64,000 bases of DNA from Furcasterigmium furcatum (lineage: Eukaryota > Ascomycota > Sordariomycetes > Glomerellales > Plectosphaerellaceae): NCBI GenBank assembly GCA_001599815.1, contig BCIA01000006.1:1180961-1244960 (forward strand). Direction: 5' to 3'. Each line of letters opens with the position of its first letter. Position 1 is the first letter of the stretch. This document shows positions 9,354-19,522 of the stretch, piece after piece. Below the pieces are notes generated by a model. It saw nothing but the letters and a program-made list of their open reading frames with translations, was not told the DNA's origin and did not search any database. The position numbers and the translations under genes were made by a program.

Positions 9354-11727
9354 ATGGAACCAAACCCTGAAGCCGAGACCCATGGGCGCGGTCTTTCGGT
9401 AAGACCCCGGTCCAAAGACTTGAACTGATGTCAGCTGACCGTCACGTCATGGACAGTGTGATACCTGCCGAGCTAGGAAGGTATGCGGTGTTCAGTCACC
9501 TCGGTGTGCTCTCCAGTTTTGGATCCGAACCATTAATGATTATAGATCAAATGTGACCGCGAGTCTCCCTGCTCCAGCTGCCGGGCGTCTAATATCGTTT
9601 GCCGAACCACAAAAGGCCCTGTGCAGAAACGGCAGCGAGTCCTCATCTCGCCTCGTTAGTAAGTTCAGATCTCGATCGCATGTACCTCTCGATAGCGGCC
9701 GGTCTTCCAATGCTGACTTTATAAAAGTGAAGAAGAGATCGCCATTCTCAACGGTCGGTTCGAGAGGCTCGAGAAACTGCTACAAGATGCCCTGGCTAGC
9801 TCGCATTCGCCACCGGATGCGGTCAGGGTTCCAGCTGGCCCCAAAATCCCCGACCGAGCTCAGGACAGTCCTTCTTTCGAGGGCGAGTCATCCTTTGCTG
9901 CAGTTTCGAAGCATACGGCACGAGAAGTCGAGAGACTTGTGAGTCGCTGGCCGGGCTCGAGAGATGGGGAGGTTGCAGCGGCCTCCCTTCGAGAGATCGT
10001 GAACACCGATTCAACGAATGCCCCAGGCTCCGAACTTACAGTGCCTAACCACGATTTCACTGGATTCCCGCTTCCCTCACGACGTCTGGTCATCAGGGGC
10101 CTGAATTACTGCAAACGTGAGATCTCCATCCAATCCAGATATCCGAGAAAACTAACCGAAGCGTTGAGAACACACGACAAGATTTTTCAGGGACTATCCC
10201 TTCATCCCGGTAGCCATCTTCACTGAGATGTGCCAACAGGTGTACTTTCCGACTGAAGAGTCTTCCCTGAGCGCGTTTATTACAGTGAATTCGGGCCTCT
10301 GCAACATCTTCCGTGGCTTCGGCAGCGATGCCATTAACGAGATGGGGCTGAACGCCGCCGAGGTTGCCAAGAGCGTTTCCATTTGCGCAGCAAATGTCAG
10401 GGGGGCTGTTGAAGAGATGAGGTTGGCTCTCGACCCTACCTTTGAAAACATCCTCGCTCTCTTGCTTTCAGTCTGCCTTACCCTGCTGCTTCCGATGAGT
10501 ATTAGCTGACAGAGAGGCAGGCATCAACACGGATGGACTGGCCAAACACTTCCTTTTCTTGGAGGCTAATGTCTCATGCAGCTATCCTATGTCAGGAAGC
10601 GGGCTACCACCGACTGCCTGATTTCTCCGCGGAGGGTGAGGTCAGCCAAAAGCGTTTGGTCTTTTGGTACGTGTGGGGGTTCGATATCATGTTCTCGTTC
10701 AATCTCGGCCGCAGCTCGACCTTGCCAGACCACGACATCACGACCAGCCGACCACAGTGTCCAGGGGACATGGACGACCCGTGGGGCTACGGATTTCTCT
10801 CGTGGCTGGATTCTGTCGACTTGCAACACGAAATATATCAGCAACTGTACTCGGGCCAAGCCCAGGTGCAGCCTCCGGAGGTCAAGGCTCAACGTGCACA
10901 AGTGCTGGCTGAAAAGCTGATCGCTATGCGGCGCGTCTTTCTCGCTGTATGAATATTGTGTCTTCATCACGAATACAACAAGAATATGCTAACCAAGCAC
11001 AGGGAAAGGATGGCAGCACGCCAGGCTCTGCCGGCATTGATCACATTGCTGGGGAGTCCTTCGAGCTGATGTTTTACTCCCTCCTCACACTCGTTTACCG
11101 TGTGGTACCTGTCGAGGGACAAAATCACCCTCTTCAAGTCTGCGATGACTGCACGTCTGCAGCGCGAGCTGCCCTCAATATTCAGAACAGGGCCTGGGAA
11201 AGGATCGGCGACTCCGATGATGAAACCTGGAAATTGTTTGTCCACTGGTGAGTCATCCGGCATCACCATCTCCTTCAGTGACTGACCTATCTAGGACCCT
11301 ACTTTGCTGTCCCTTCGTGCCATTCATCATCGTCTTCAGCAATGCTATCGCGGTAGGAGACGAAGAAGACCTGGATCTGCTTTCTCGGACTGTGGCATCT
11401 CTGCAGACAGCCGCTGAACAATCTCCTACCATTTCGAAACTGCATCAAGTATTCAGCAAATACCAACGGGTTGGCAGGGTCTATTTTGATGTGGTCCATC
11501 GCGCCGCGAAGCAGCGCACAACCAGCAAAGGCCAGGATGGTGGTGTCCAAACTACCATGGATCAGACGTTGACCAACATGCCACTCAGCACGGCAACCGA
11601 TGTATTACCCCCGATGCCTGCTTGGGATACGCTCCTGGACGAATGGAACCCCGGACTTGTCGAGGAGAGCGCGATGCAGGTGTCCTCCTTCTTTGAGAAC
11701 TACTTCTCCAGCAACCTAGAAATGTAA
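9354..11727 (+). CDS. Zn2Cys6 transcription factor with fungal-specific TF domain, eight exons
   Basis: A 658-residue regulator spliced from 9354-9398, 9457-9480, 9546-9658, 9728-10116, 10169-10470, 10521-10946, 11003-11247 and 11295-11727. The zinc cluster is split by two introns: exon 2 encodes CDTCRARK and exon 3 continues IKCDRESPCSSC, giving Cys16, 19, 26, 32, 35 and 42. A short coiled-coil-like linker follows (YEEEIAILNGRFERLEKLLQ). The regulatory domain includes CQQVYFPTEESSLSAFITVN, SFSWRLMSHAAILCQEAGYH and WYVWGFDIMFSFNLGR. All seven introns are 47-69 nt. Simple ORF calls break this gene into several fragments, but no real frameshift is needed. It is divergent from the ADP/ATP carrier gene. 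The target pathway is unknown. Confidence 0.88.
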
Positions 11728-12056
11728 GCGGATCGGGTTTGGTATGAGAGTGCTAGGGTACCTGACGCCTGGCCACCCCTAGACGTTGCCCCTGACGCCG
11801 CCCCGACGACCGGGGAGCGGAATACATAACTTTTCGGCGAAAGTTGATTTCACTGTCGGTTCGATCTTAATCATCACATCAGGGGTGGAATTTACGTCAT
11901 TCGACTGCATCATGGCAGAATAGCAATACTGCTTCTCCATTGCCCATCGTCCCTTTTTCCGTCGTAACTTGTTCATCGTAACCAGCCCTCATGAAATTAT
12001 AGCCGCGAGAGCCGTATGCCCAGCTTCTATCCTCTCCGACCATTGTCCACAAGCCA
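11728..12056. other. Convergent intergenic region
   Basis: About 330 bp between the 3' ends of the regulator and the secreted-protein gene. Nothing was recognised. Confidence 0.6.
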
Positions 12057-12602
12057 TTACATGCTCGGAGCAGCAATGTGCACGGCAAGATACCCGTTCC
12101 CATGCGCCATCTCAGTACCCTGCACGGTGTTATCCGCGCGCCAACAGTTGTCCATCACGTACCCAGCCCCGCGAGCAACATCCTGACACGACGACTCCGT
12201 GTATGGGTGAGGTGCGCCCGATACGCCAACAATCTGCGCGTTGCCGTGGGTGCAGAAGGCCGTCACCGAGCTGGTGCCGCACTTCTGGCCGCTGGAGGCG
12301 AGTCGGTCGATGCACACGACGGCGTCCGGGACCCAGGCGGAGCCGATGCTGAGATGGTTGCACCACGCGCGCCTCTGGAGGGTGCGCTCCTGGATCGGGG
12401 CGGCGCCTTGGGCCTGGGCGGCCTCCAGGGCTTCCTCGACGGAGAGGTGAGGCTCGCCCTTGGCGATGGCGTCGGCCCATGCCTCGAAGGAGAAGGGGAG
12501 GGTTTCGTTGCCGGGGGCGGCGACGCTGTCTGCCGGCTCAGCGGTGGGCAGGGCCATGGCCAACGGGCCCGTGAGGAGGGTGATTAACGCGATGACTCTC
12601 AT
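12057..12602 (-). CDS. Secreted six-cysteine protein with Kex2-type pro-region
   Basis: A 181-residue single-exon protein. Residues 1 to about 20 (MRVIALITLLTGPLAMALPT) are a signal peptide. The acidic pro-region to residue 78 ends LQRR, a Kex2-type dibasic site. The remaining 103 residues hold all six cysteines (81, 97, 108, 117, 139, 153) and a Gly/Asn-rich C-terminus ending in GNGYLAVHIAAP. A longer in-frame start at 12815 is open but would bury the signal peptide, so ATG 12602 was preferred. The fold is not assigned; the single small domain, spacing and Kex2 site recall fungal Hce2/Ecp2-like and KP4-like secreted proteins, but the match is too weak to name. A role outside the cell is the only firm inference. 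Confidence 0.82.
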   Translation of the reverse strand: MRVIALITLLTGPLAMALPTAEPADSVAAPGNETLPFSFEAWADAIAKGEPHLSVEEALEAAQAQGAAPIQERTLQRRAWCNHLSIGSAWVPDAVVCIDRLASSGQKCGTSSVTAFCTHGNAQIVGVSGAPHPYTESSCQDVARGAGYVMDNCWRADNTVQGTEMAHGNGYLAVHIAAPSM

Positions 12603-13355
12603 ATTGACGGTTTTGGCTAGAATGAGGAGTGAGGGGCAACGAAAACTCTGGAAGCAGTGGGTATGCTTGTGGGTGGAGGGGGAGGCTTGAGATGCTTCTG
12701 CGGATTTCTCAACACCATGATAGATGGCTTCCTTGTGAGCCAACTTATACTTCTCGGTCTGAGGCCTTACGGTGCCCAGTCCAGCAAGTCCAGCAGACCT
12801 CCTCATCGCCCCCAATTTTTCGGCATCATTTCCCTCATGAGATGGAGCCTAATGAGGTTGTCAGATGCATTGATTCATTAAGGCGGGTGCAAGTATGTGG
12901 AGAGATGCCGTTGGATCTAGAAAGATAATGCGCTGGTTGACCCAGTTTCATATCCCAGTCAGGCAGCTTTCTGACAGCTTTCTGCCTGGTCAACCAGGGG
13001 TCTCCTCATCTGTCAGCCAGCGTTTACACAAGTACTCCCTGCACCCTGGCCGCTTAGCGCAACATGAGTCCCAAGACAGTATCGTAGCCCTGAGGGTAAG
13101 CACAACCTAGCCTATCATCCCAGCGTTCACCCATTGTGATATAGGGCTGAGCCACAAACGCCAAAGTAGTTTGCTTTATCATCCGCTTGGGAGGCCATTA
13201 CTCAAGCGCCGATCACCAAGAATAGGATCCCATGCCCTGAGACTGAACTATGATTTGTTGAGTCTTAAATGAACAGGGGCAAGGCTCGTGATGCTGTACA
13301 TCAACACTCGGCTCATGCAGGGAGGGCAAGCCGTCCGCCCGCCCGCTGCCGCCCC
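12603..13355. other. Intergenic region upstream of the secreted-protein gene
   Basis: About 750 bp with a purine/pyrimidine-biased leader next to 12602 and no gene. The tract CTGACAGCTTTCTG around 12960-12985 repeats TTTCTG and CAGCTT words but is not a structured array. Confidence 0.5.
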
Positions 13356-14564
13356 TCATGATCTCCGTCTCGACCTCTTCAACCACTCCATCCATGTCTC
13401 ATCCGCCAAGATCGACCTGACTCTTGCCTCGAGCCACTCCGTGTTCCCCCAGAACCCCCAGGATGCCTGGAATCGGCACCAGTCCACCAGCGCCGCCTCC
13501 CAGTGGCGGACAAACTCGTCCCATTCGTACATCTCCGGCCCCTTCCCCGCCGGCTTCCGGTCGAGTAGGGTGGTGCGATACTGCTCCAGCAAGGCTCTTT
13601 CTCCCTCATCCATGTCCAGTTTCTCCGGGACTCCATTCTGTCCCGTGAGCATATCCAGAGGAACAGAGCACGTGAACAGCTTCGCGAGGTCGCAGACCCC
13701 CAGTCCCAGCCCGACATACTGAAAGTCGAAGAACGCCACCCGATCCCCCGCCTTGGTAGTAAAAAGGTTCTCAGACTTGACGTCTCCGTGGATATGCGTC
13801 TCGAACGGGCGGCCGCAGGGCGTGAGGAAGTCCGCCACCATCTCGGCAACAGACGCGCCCGATCCCTCCACCGGCCCGCAGAACGCCGCGCACCACTCGG
13901 TCGACTCGTCCCTGGCCAGGGCAGAGTACTCTTTCCGCCGAGTCGCCAGGTACGTGTATCCACCGTTGAGCCACAGCTTCGTGCCCGCCTCCCCGCCAGC
14001 TCGTCGCCGCTCCTCCTCCTCGAGCGGCGGCAGCAGATACTGGCCCAGGTCCTCCGGCAAAGACGCCCAAGAGCTGCCGTGGAAGCTCGCTAGCCAATCG
14101 ATCGCCGCGTATACCTGCCTGTCGCTCAGCTCGGCTCTCTTCTCGCCCGCAACGGGGAACCGCGCGCGCAGATCCTCCATGAGGGTTGCCGTCAGGCCTT
14201 GGAGCTCTTCCGCCCGCGGCTTCCCCTGCATGTCCCGCGTCGAAGCCATAATATTGGCCACCGCCGCGTTCTCTCCAAGCGTCGGCGCGACGTCGCTGTA
14301 GAAGACCTGCTCGACGTCGTAGCTGAGCATCTTGCGCAGATGCCCCTCATCCATGTCCCTCAGGCTGCCGGGCGGGGATATGAGTTTGAGAATAAAAGAT
14401 TTGGGCTCGTCTGCGCCTGATGGTTCCCGTGGTTTCGCCTTGATGGCGCATATGTGTCCGTAGCCTGCCCAGAGAGTCTGCAATTCGATGCAGGACTCGA
14501 GCTTGAGGTCGAGCCACGAGAGCATGATCTGCGCGACTTTCCGGGGGTCTGTGGGACGTGCCAT
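13356..14564 (-). CDS. APH/CHK-type small-molecule kinase-like protein
   Basis: A 402-residue single-exon protein of the aminoglycoside phosphotransferase / ecdysteroid kinase-like (CHK) superfamily. The catalytic loop is HGDVKSEN (His259, Asp261, Asn266) and the metal-binding motif is FFDFQYVG (Asp280), so the active site looks complete. An N-terminal lobe contains SFILKLISPP, where the Lys would bind ATP, and a later VYAAIDWLASFHGSSW matches the helix that precedes the catalytic lobe in this family. Members phosphorylate hydroxyl groups of small molecules; the substrate here is unknown. It is divergent from the PARG-type gene at 15053, with 488 bp between them. No sign of truncation. Confidence 0.85.
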   Translation of the reverse strand: MARPTDPRKVAQIMLSWLDLKLESCIELQTLWAGYGHICAIKAKPREPSGADEPKSFILKLISPPGSLRDMDEGHLRKMLSYDVEQVFYSDVAPTLGENAAVANIMASTRDMQGKPRAEELQGLTATLMEDLRARFPVAGEKRAELSDRQVYAAIDWLASFHGSSWASLPEDLGQYLLPPLEEEERRRAGGEAGTKLWLNGGYTYLATRRKEYSALARDESTEWCAAFCGPVEGSGASVAEMVADFLTPCGRPFETHIHGDVKSENLFTTKAGDRVAFFDFQYVGLGLGVCDLAKLFTCSVPLDMLTGQNGVPEKLDMDEGERALLEQYRTTLLDRKPAGKGPEMYEWDEFVRHWEAALVDWCRFQASWGFWGNTEWLEARVRSILADETWMEWLKRSRRRS

Positions 14565-15052
14565 GGCAGGCGGGACTGAGGCGATGAGGCGTGATCGCGT
14601 CTAGGTTGTCGGGTAATCGATACGTCGCAATGCTTTGAGGATGTTCTCACTCGCGAAGGTATGAAGTGAAGGTGAAATGAAGGTGAAGACGCTCAAGATG
14701 AGTGAGTCGACGCATCAGTCAGCAGGGTGGATTTTGCTGGGAAGTTTCATTGCTGAGTCATCCGGCCAGGAGCGCCTTCCAACGTCATGAGATTCTCTCG
14801 ATGGCAAGAAGCCTCGCGACCTCAACCATGTTTCATCCAAAACCTTTTTCTATCTTATTTTCAACTTTCCTCGAGCTTCAAATCCAGTGGTGAACTTGAC
14901 AAACTGAAGTTCTGACGCTGGTTGACCAAATCCAGTGCTCCAAACCATCAGGGTGCGGGGAGTGACCCAACAATCCGACGCCGATTCTCCTTCTCCGGCA
15001 CCAAGGCAAACTACTTCACCTCCAAGAACAAGAACCACTCAACTCAGCCATC
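14565..15052. promoter_or_regulatory. Divergent promoter, APH-like kinase / PARG
   Basis: A 488 bp region with a TGAGTCA (AP-1/Gcn4-like) heptamer at 14754-14760 and a pyrimidine-rich stretch before 15053. No gene was seen. Confidence 0.45.
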
Positions 15053-16135
15053 ATGGGTCGTCTTCAGCCATCAGTTGGACAGCCACCAGCCGCCTTCCGG
15101 AAAGCAGCCCGGGCGAAAAAGGCCAAGACCACCATCAACCAGCTCATCCCCTCTCTCCTCTCCACCCACCCGCGAGCTCGTCGCGGCATCGATGCAGCCG
15201 AGCTCATCCTCAACCAAGGCCCTGCCAGTTCATTACCACAAGACAGCAAATCCCCTTCCTCGAGCGGACCGCACCTCAGGCTCCAGATAGCCGACACCCT
15301 CACAGCCGCCCACTCCCTCCTCACCACCCCAGAACCCTCAGACCCTTCATCCCCTCCCCGCGTGGCGATCCTCAACATGGCGTCCCCCCTAACCCCAGGC
15401 GGCGGCGTTCTCAACGGGGCTTCATCACAGGAGGAATCTCTCTGCCTCCGGACCACACTCCTCCCCTCCCTGAAAGACGAGTGGTATCGGCTGCCGGAGC
15501 TCGGGGCTGTGTACACCCCTGATGTTCTCGTCTTCCGCCTCGCCGACGAGGAGGACGACGTCATCGAGAAGAAGGACAGGTGGTTCGTCGACTGCATCAC
15601 CGCCGCCATGCTTCGGAATCCAGAGACGGAGCGGGACGAGGACGGGCATGGGCGGTACGTGGACGCCAAGGACCGCGAAATGGTGCTGGCGAAGATGAAG
15701 ATGGTGATGAGGATATGCCAGGCGAAGGGTGTGCAGAGGGTTGTGTTGGGAGCATGGGGATGCGGCGCGTATGGTAATCCTGTGGGGGAGGTTGCGGAAG
15801 CGTGGAGAAAGGTGCTGCTCCCTGCCAAGGGGAAGAAGAAGGTTGAGGCCTGGAAGGGGGTCGAGGAGGTGGTATTCGCGATCAAGGATGCCGGGATGGC
15901 GGATGCGTTCGAAGCCGCATTTGGCGAGGGACTAGAGAGAGATGAGGTGGAGGAAGGTCCAGAGGATGAAGAAGGGGAGGAAGATGAGGAGGATGCAGAT
16001 GTGGTGGAACTCCAGGGCAGGATCGCCGCGCTGAGGCTGCGCGTCGAGACTGCCTCGAGCCCTCAGCTCAAGCAGGGACTGGCCTCGATCCTTGCGGGAC
16101 TGGAAGCTCAGATGCCGGGAGAGTCAGGGAAGTAG
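15053..16135 (+). CDS. Microbial-type poly(ADP-ribose) glycohydrolase (macrodomain) protein
   Basis: A 360-residue single-exon protein matching the microbial-type PARG family (TIGR02452/DUF2263). The PARG signature is intact: GGG at 116-118 followed by QEE at 126-128 in NMASPLTPGGGVLNG...QEESLCLRTTL. Other family pieces are VVLGAWGCGAYGNP around 230-243 and the helical start AFRKAARAKKA. Such enzymes remove ADP-ribose chains or ADP-ribose from proteins or nucleic acids, in the nucleus or cytosol. The C-terminal 60 residues are strongly acidic (runs of Glu/Asp near 300-325) and then form a short helix; this tail lies outside the family core. The first 60 residues are usual for fungal members. 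Substrate and pathway cannot be told from sequence. Confidence 0.9.
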   Translation: MGRLQPSVGQPPAAFRKAARAKKAKTTINQLIPSLLSTHPRARRGIDAAELILNQGPASSLPQDSKSPSSSGPHLRLQIADTLTAAHSLLTTPEPSDPSSPPRVAILNMASPLTPGGGVLNGASSQEESLCLRTTLLPSLKDEWYRLPELGAVYTPDVLVFRLADEEDDVIEKKDRWFVDCITAAMLRNPETERDEDGHGRYVDAKDREMVLAKMKMVMRICQAKGVQRVVLGAWGCGAYGNPVGEVAEAWRKVLLPAKGKKKVEAWKGVEEVVFAIKDAGMADAFEAAFGEGLERDEVEEGPEDEEGEEDEEDADVVELQGRIAALRLRVETASSPQLKQGLASILAGLEAQMPGESGK

Positions 16136-16819
16136 GGGGCGGGATCGTGTGAGTCAGAATTGGTATGGCGCGGCCACCCAGGTGTAGGTTTCTCATGGTG
16201 GTGGTTGGGGATGCGGTGCAGGTGATTCAATGCTGCCTGACATGGCAGCCGCCGTGCATCCCGCCGCTCGAGTTGATAGACCAAAATAAAGTGAAATCTC
16301 CCAGCAGATGGTCACATGGCGCAACAGTCGATTAGTCTTAAATCTGAGGTAGTCGGGGTGCACTCTGATCGGGGGCGCGAGACGAGGTTGAAAGGCTCCC
16401 TTCCCTTAGCCGCCAGGGTTCTCTCCCTGTAGTGCCATCTGCCTTTTTTTTCTTTTTAGCCTTTTGAGGATTAACTTACCCTCATCTCATGCATTTCACA
16501 AGCTTCCCGGCTTCAAACAGACTCTTCCTGCCGCGGGGATTTCCTGCTCGGCCCTCGAGAACGCCGTCGACACCTCCCCGCGGGCCTCTTGTCTTTGGTG
16601 AGCTTGGATCAGCAGCACTCAACTCAGATGGCCACCAGGATCGAGCCAGAATCGAGCCCGAATAGGTTTTCTTGACACCCTTGGTCGATCTTTTCTCGCA
16701 GCTGCATACACCATCCGCAAAGATTTCACGCCGCTTCGGTCAGCCACAACCGCCCTCTGCTCCCCTTCCAGCAGTCACTCCATGCGCCAGCACCGAACAG
16801 TTTCGCCCTCGCCCTCCCT

Positions 16820-17362
16820 ATGTCTGCCTATGGATCAACCACCTCGGCGCCGCCAAAGCTTCGACAGTGCCTGTCGAGCTCAAACGTCTCTTCACAGTCT
16901 GCACACTCTCCATCTTGGATGCGTTCTGTCACGCGCACCAACGACGTCATCAGCTTTCGGACTTCCTCTTGAACAGCCGCATTCTCCCACCCAACCCCTG
17001 AAGACACCCCACAAGCCACCCTCTCAGTTCTCCATCCTCGTGATGTTTATCCGGTGGCGACGCGAGGCGAAAATAATCGAGTCAAGAGGAGCAACACTGG
17101 AATGAGCGCAAGGAGAGCCCATCTGTAAAGTATGAGAAGGTCGAGGGCGTCGGAAGCGAGGGAGAGGAGGCTCGCCACCACAGCAACCACGCCAGTCGAG
17201 TCGGTCGAGACGTCCATCTCAGAGCAGTCTCACTTTCTCCAGCCTATTTGTCGACCGCGGCGATCTCGTCTCGTTGAACGGTGGGTAGGGTGGTGGCACT
17301 GGTGGCACTGGGATCAGTCGGTGCAGCTGTAGGCGATCCTGAGGCTTACGGAATACCCGGCT
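16820..17362 (+). pseudogene. Decayed protein-coding fragment abutting a repeat
   Basis: An open frame beginning ATG at 16820 (MSAYGSTTSAPPKL) continues with Ser/Thr-rich then basic sequence (GENNRVKRSNTGMSARRAHL). It is broken by TGA at 16970 and TAA at 17126. Just after the second stop, the frame shifted by two nucleotides continues as KYEKVEGVGSEGEEARHHS and runs to a TGA at 17275, then on through a hydrophobic Val/Ala/Gly stretch to 17362, where a repeat begins. The pattern fits a former gene with C-to-T stops and a 1-bp deletion. Its family is not recognised, and an intron-containing real gene is not fully excluded. Confidence 0.3.
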
Positions 17363-17520
17363 GGTCCAGTTATGTTGCCGTCCAGACACGTTGCCCCTGA
17401 ATTAGCGCCGGTTGAGGAACAGTCTATCTCGATTTCGTGGATTCAAGAGAGAGGCCATGTGGACTTCTTGAGGTTGCGAGAGATGTCATGTCAATTATTT
17501 GAGGCTGAATTTGAAGTCTA
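17363..17520. repeat. Dispersed repeat, copy 1 (31 bp period)
   Basis: It begins with a 22 bp block (GGTCCAGTTATGTTGCCGTC, then CA) that matches copy 2 at 21 of 22 positions. It then has three units starting at 17423, 17454 and 17485, exactly 31 bp apart, each built around [GT][CT]CAT-TC-AATT-TGAGG-TCAAGAGAGA. The units are degenerate. Confidence 0.7.
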
Positions 17521-17673
17521 ATCGATGACACGTGGTTCAAAGTTTGCCACAAGTACTGAGACAACACCGAACCGCTGCAAAGATGGGCCCCGTTTTGGGC
17601 ATTTGACCAGCAACCCGTACCCCAATCACTCGACCAACATCACCTACGACCAACCGAGAATCGGGTTTTCAAG

Positions 17674-19522
17674 ATGCCTCCTGAGGGCGTGGCGCCTGAG
17701 CAGGTCGAGGCCTTCCTCGCCTCTGCCAACACTTCGAATCTCGCCAAGAAACAGCTTTCGGCGTTCTTGGAGGACATTCCCATCCACGACACGACAGAGG
17801 ATTATGTGAGAGACATGGATCGTCGGCTCGATCTGATCCGATAACTTCAGGTGAAGATCCATTAGAGAGATCCCGAACTGAACCCAAACCTGATGCAGCT
17901 GGGATTCTTACTGGAGCTTGACCTTAGCAAGTTCCCCCAGTATCTCAGGAGGGCGGGATTGCAGCACATGATCGATATGCTAGGTTATGTGGAGCCGTTT
18001 GTGAAGGCCTGCAAGTTTTGTGATATTCGGCTGCTAACACTGAACGTCGGCTGATATGGCAATAGGCCTGGGCAGGTCCAGCTACTTGAACGAGAAATCA
18101 GACAAACCCACCAACAAGAGAGGCCTTTCTGTCTCCGAGAGTTCCGGTGCCAAGAGGGCCAAGAGCGACGACGGAGGCAGGGCCAACCCCGTCGCCGCCG
18201 CTGACATCGCTCCACGGGAGGATTGGGAGGTTGAGAGGAACAAGGTGAGGCATATCATCAGGTCCAGCTATGTTGCCGTCCATTCAGGTCGCCGTCCAGT
18301 CAGGTCATCGTCCAGCCATGTTGCGCTTGAAAAATCTCGAATTGAGAAAGAGGGCATTTCGATTTCTTGAAGTCAAGAGAGCGGCCATCTCAATTTTCTG
18401 AGGCTCGACCCAGAGTCTCATGGGCGACAAGGTCGTTCCGAGGGCGACCATCTTTTCTCTCGCCCTCTTGCTGCCCTGAAAACTCGAGCGGACTGACACC
18501 TAGTACAGGCCTGCCGTCGAGATGGCAATATGTGCGTTTTCACCAACGTGGCCTACCCAGACCGGGCCCATATCATCCCCCACAGCATCAACAAGTCCCA
18601 GACCCACGCCACCAAAGCATACGATGCCTTCTATGGCCTCCTGATATTCTACAAGCCGACTCTATGGGACAATGTGAAGGACCTTCTTTTTGAGGAAGAT
18701 ACAGATGGCCAGTATGTCCTCGGATGCTCGGATAAGGCCTTCAACATCATCAGCATGAACCCCCATGCCCATCGATGCTTCGACCGAGCAGCATTCAGCC
18801 TCAAGCCAATCACACCACCACGAGAGCAGCGTTTTGACCCGGGTACCAAGAATATCGAACAAGTCTGCGTTGAATGGCGGTTCCTGCCGAAGCAGCTGGC
18901 AGATGCCTTCGGGACCGAAGGACAAGGACTCCATCACCTTCACACCAAGCCAGCTCGGGACAGACCCCTGCCTCGGTGCGAGCCCAACCTCAATTCCGAG
19001 GGCCTCGCCAAGTTTCTCACAGATCACCTAAAGGCTCCCTTGGGCGATGCGACCAGACTGGGAGACGGACTCCCATGTGCGTATACGGAATCTGGCCGTC
19101 GCATCGAGTCTGGCATGCGATTTGAAATCCCGGCCTTCAAGGACGACGCCGACAAGACGAGGTGGCTACTGGAACTTTCAGGTCTGGCGCGTCACATCAG
19201 CAGCATTTCCGGCGCCGCAGAAGCTCTCGATGACCTCGGCGATGACCCCCCTCACAATTGGGCGAGATCATACAAAATAGCGAGCCAGCAGGCGCGAGAA
19301 CGAAACCGACAGTTCCTTGATGAGGTGCATGCAAGAGAACTCGAGGAGGAAATCGCAAAAGAGCGGATTGCCAAGGACATCGGCGAGGACTCCGACACAG
19401 AGACCGCCAGCCATGCCACCATCCCCGAGTCGGACGACGCGAACATTCCGCCGCCGATCACACCCGCTGCAGACACGCAGAGGAATCAGCCGCGCGGTGA
19501 CAGTTTGGGCCAAGGAAATTGA
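17674..19522 (+). CDS. HNH endonuclease-domain protein
   Basis: A 487-residue protein from exons 17674-17805, 17866-18014, 18076-18244 and 18509-19522. Exon 4 encodes an HNH_2-type nuclease module: CRRDGNMCVFTN (152-163), DRAHIIPHS with His171 in the metal/catalytic position, then NIISMNPHAHRCFDRAAFSL near 229-248, with the second His-containing half. The N-terminal 150 residues are helical then basic and may bind DNA or a partner. The last 120 residues are acidic and probably disordered. Intron 2 has a weak donor (GTTTTG) and two possible acceptors; the one at 18075 keeps the frame. Intron 3 is 264 nt, about four times the usual length, and carries repeat copy 2. Fungal genomes hold many such proteins of unknown role; nuclease activity is inferred, not shown. 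Confidence 0.8.
18261..18412. repeat. Dispersed repeat, copy 2, inside intron 3 of the HNH gene
   Basis: The same 22 bp opening block as copy 1 (18261-18282) is followed by extra CGTCCAG words and a stretch (CGTCCAGCCATGTTGCGCTTGA) that also matches copy 1. Units at 18354 and 18384 are 30 bp apart. The clearest unit reads GGCCATCTCAATTTTCTGAG. Confidence 0.7.

Larger units (their letters stand above)
16136..17673. other. Intergenic region with a pseudogene and a repeat
   Basis: This 1.5 kb stretch holds a CT-rich tract (T/C run near 16440-16460), a decayed open frame from 16820 to about 17360, and the first copy of the 31 bp-period repeat at 17363-17520. No intact gene was found. Confidence 0.6.

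Noticed and set aside
10117..10168. An apparent frameshift in the second Zn2Cys6 gene
   Set aside because: A 52 nt intron with a GTGAGA donor joins the two frames cleanly; the gene looks intact.
12603..12815. An upstream start for the 12057 secreted protein
   Set aside because: The added sequence would place the signal peptide in the middle of the protein.
17806..17865. Two in-frame stops in the HNH gene read as nonsense mutations
   Set aside because: The stretch is a regular 60 nt intron (GTGAGA donor, ATAAC branch, TTAG acceptor) and removing it keeps the frame.
17363..18412. A CRISPR-like array
   Set aside because: The repeat units are contiguous with no unique spacers, the organism is a fungus, and units are degenerate.
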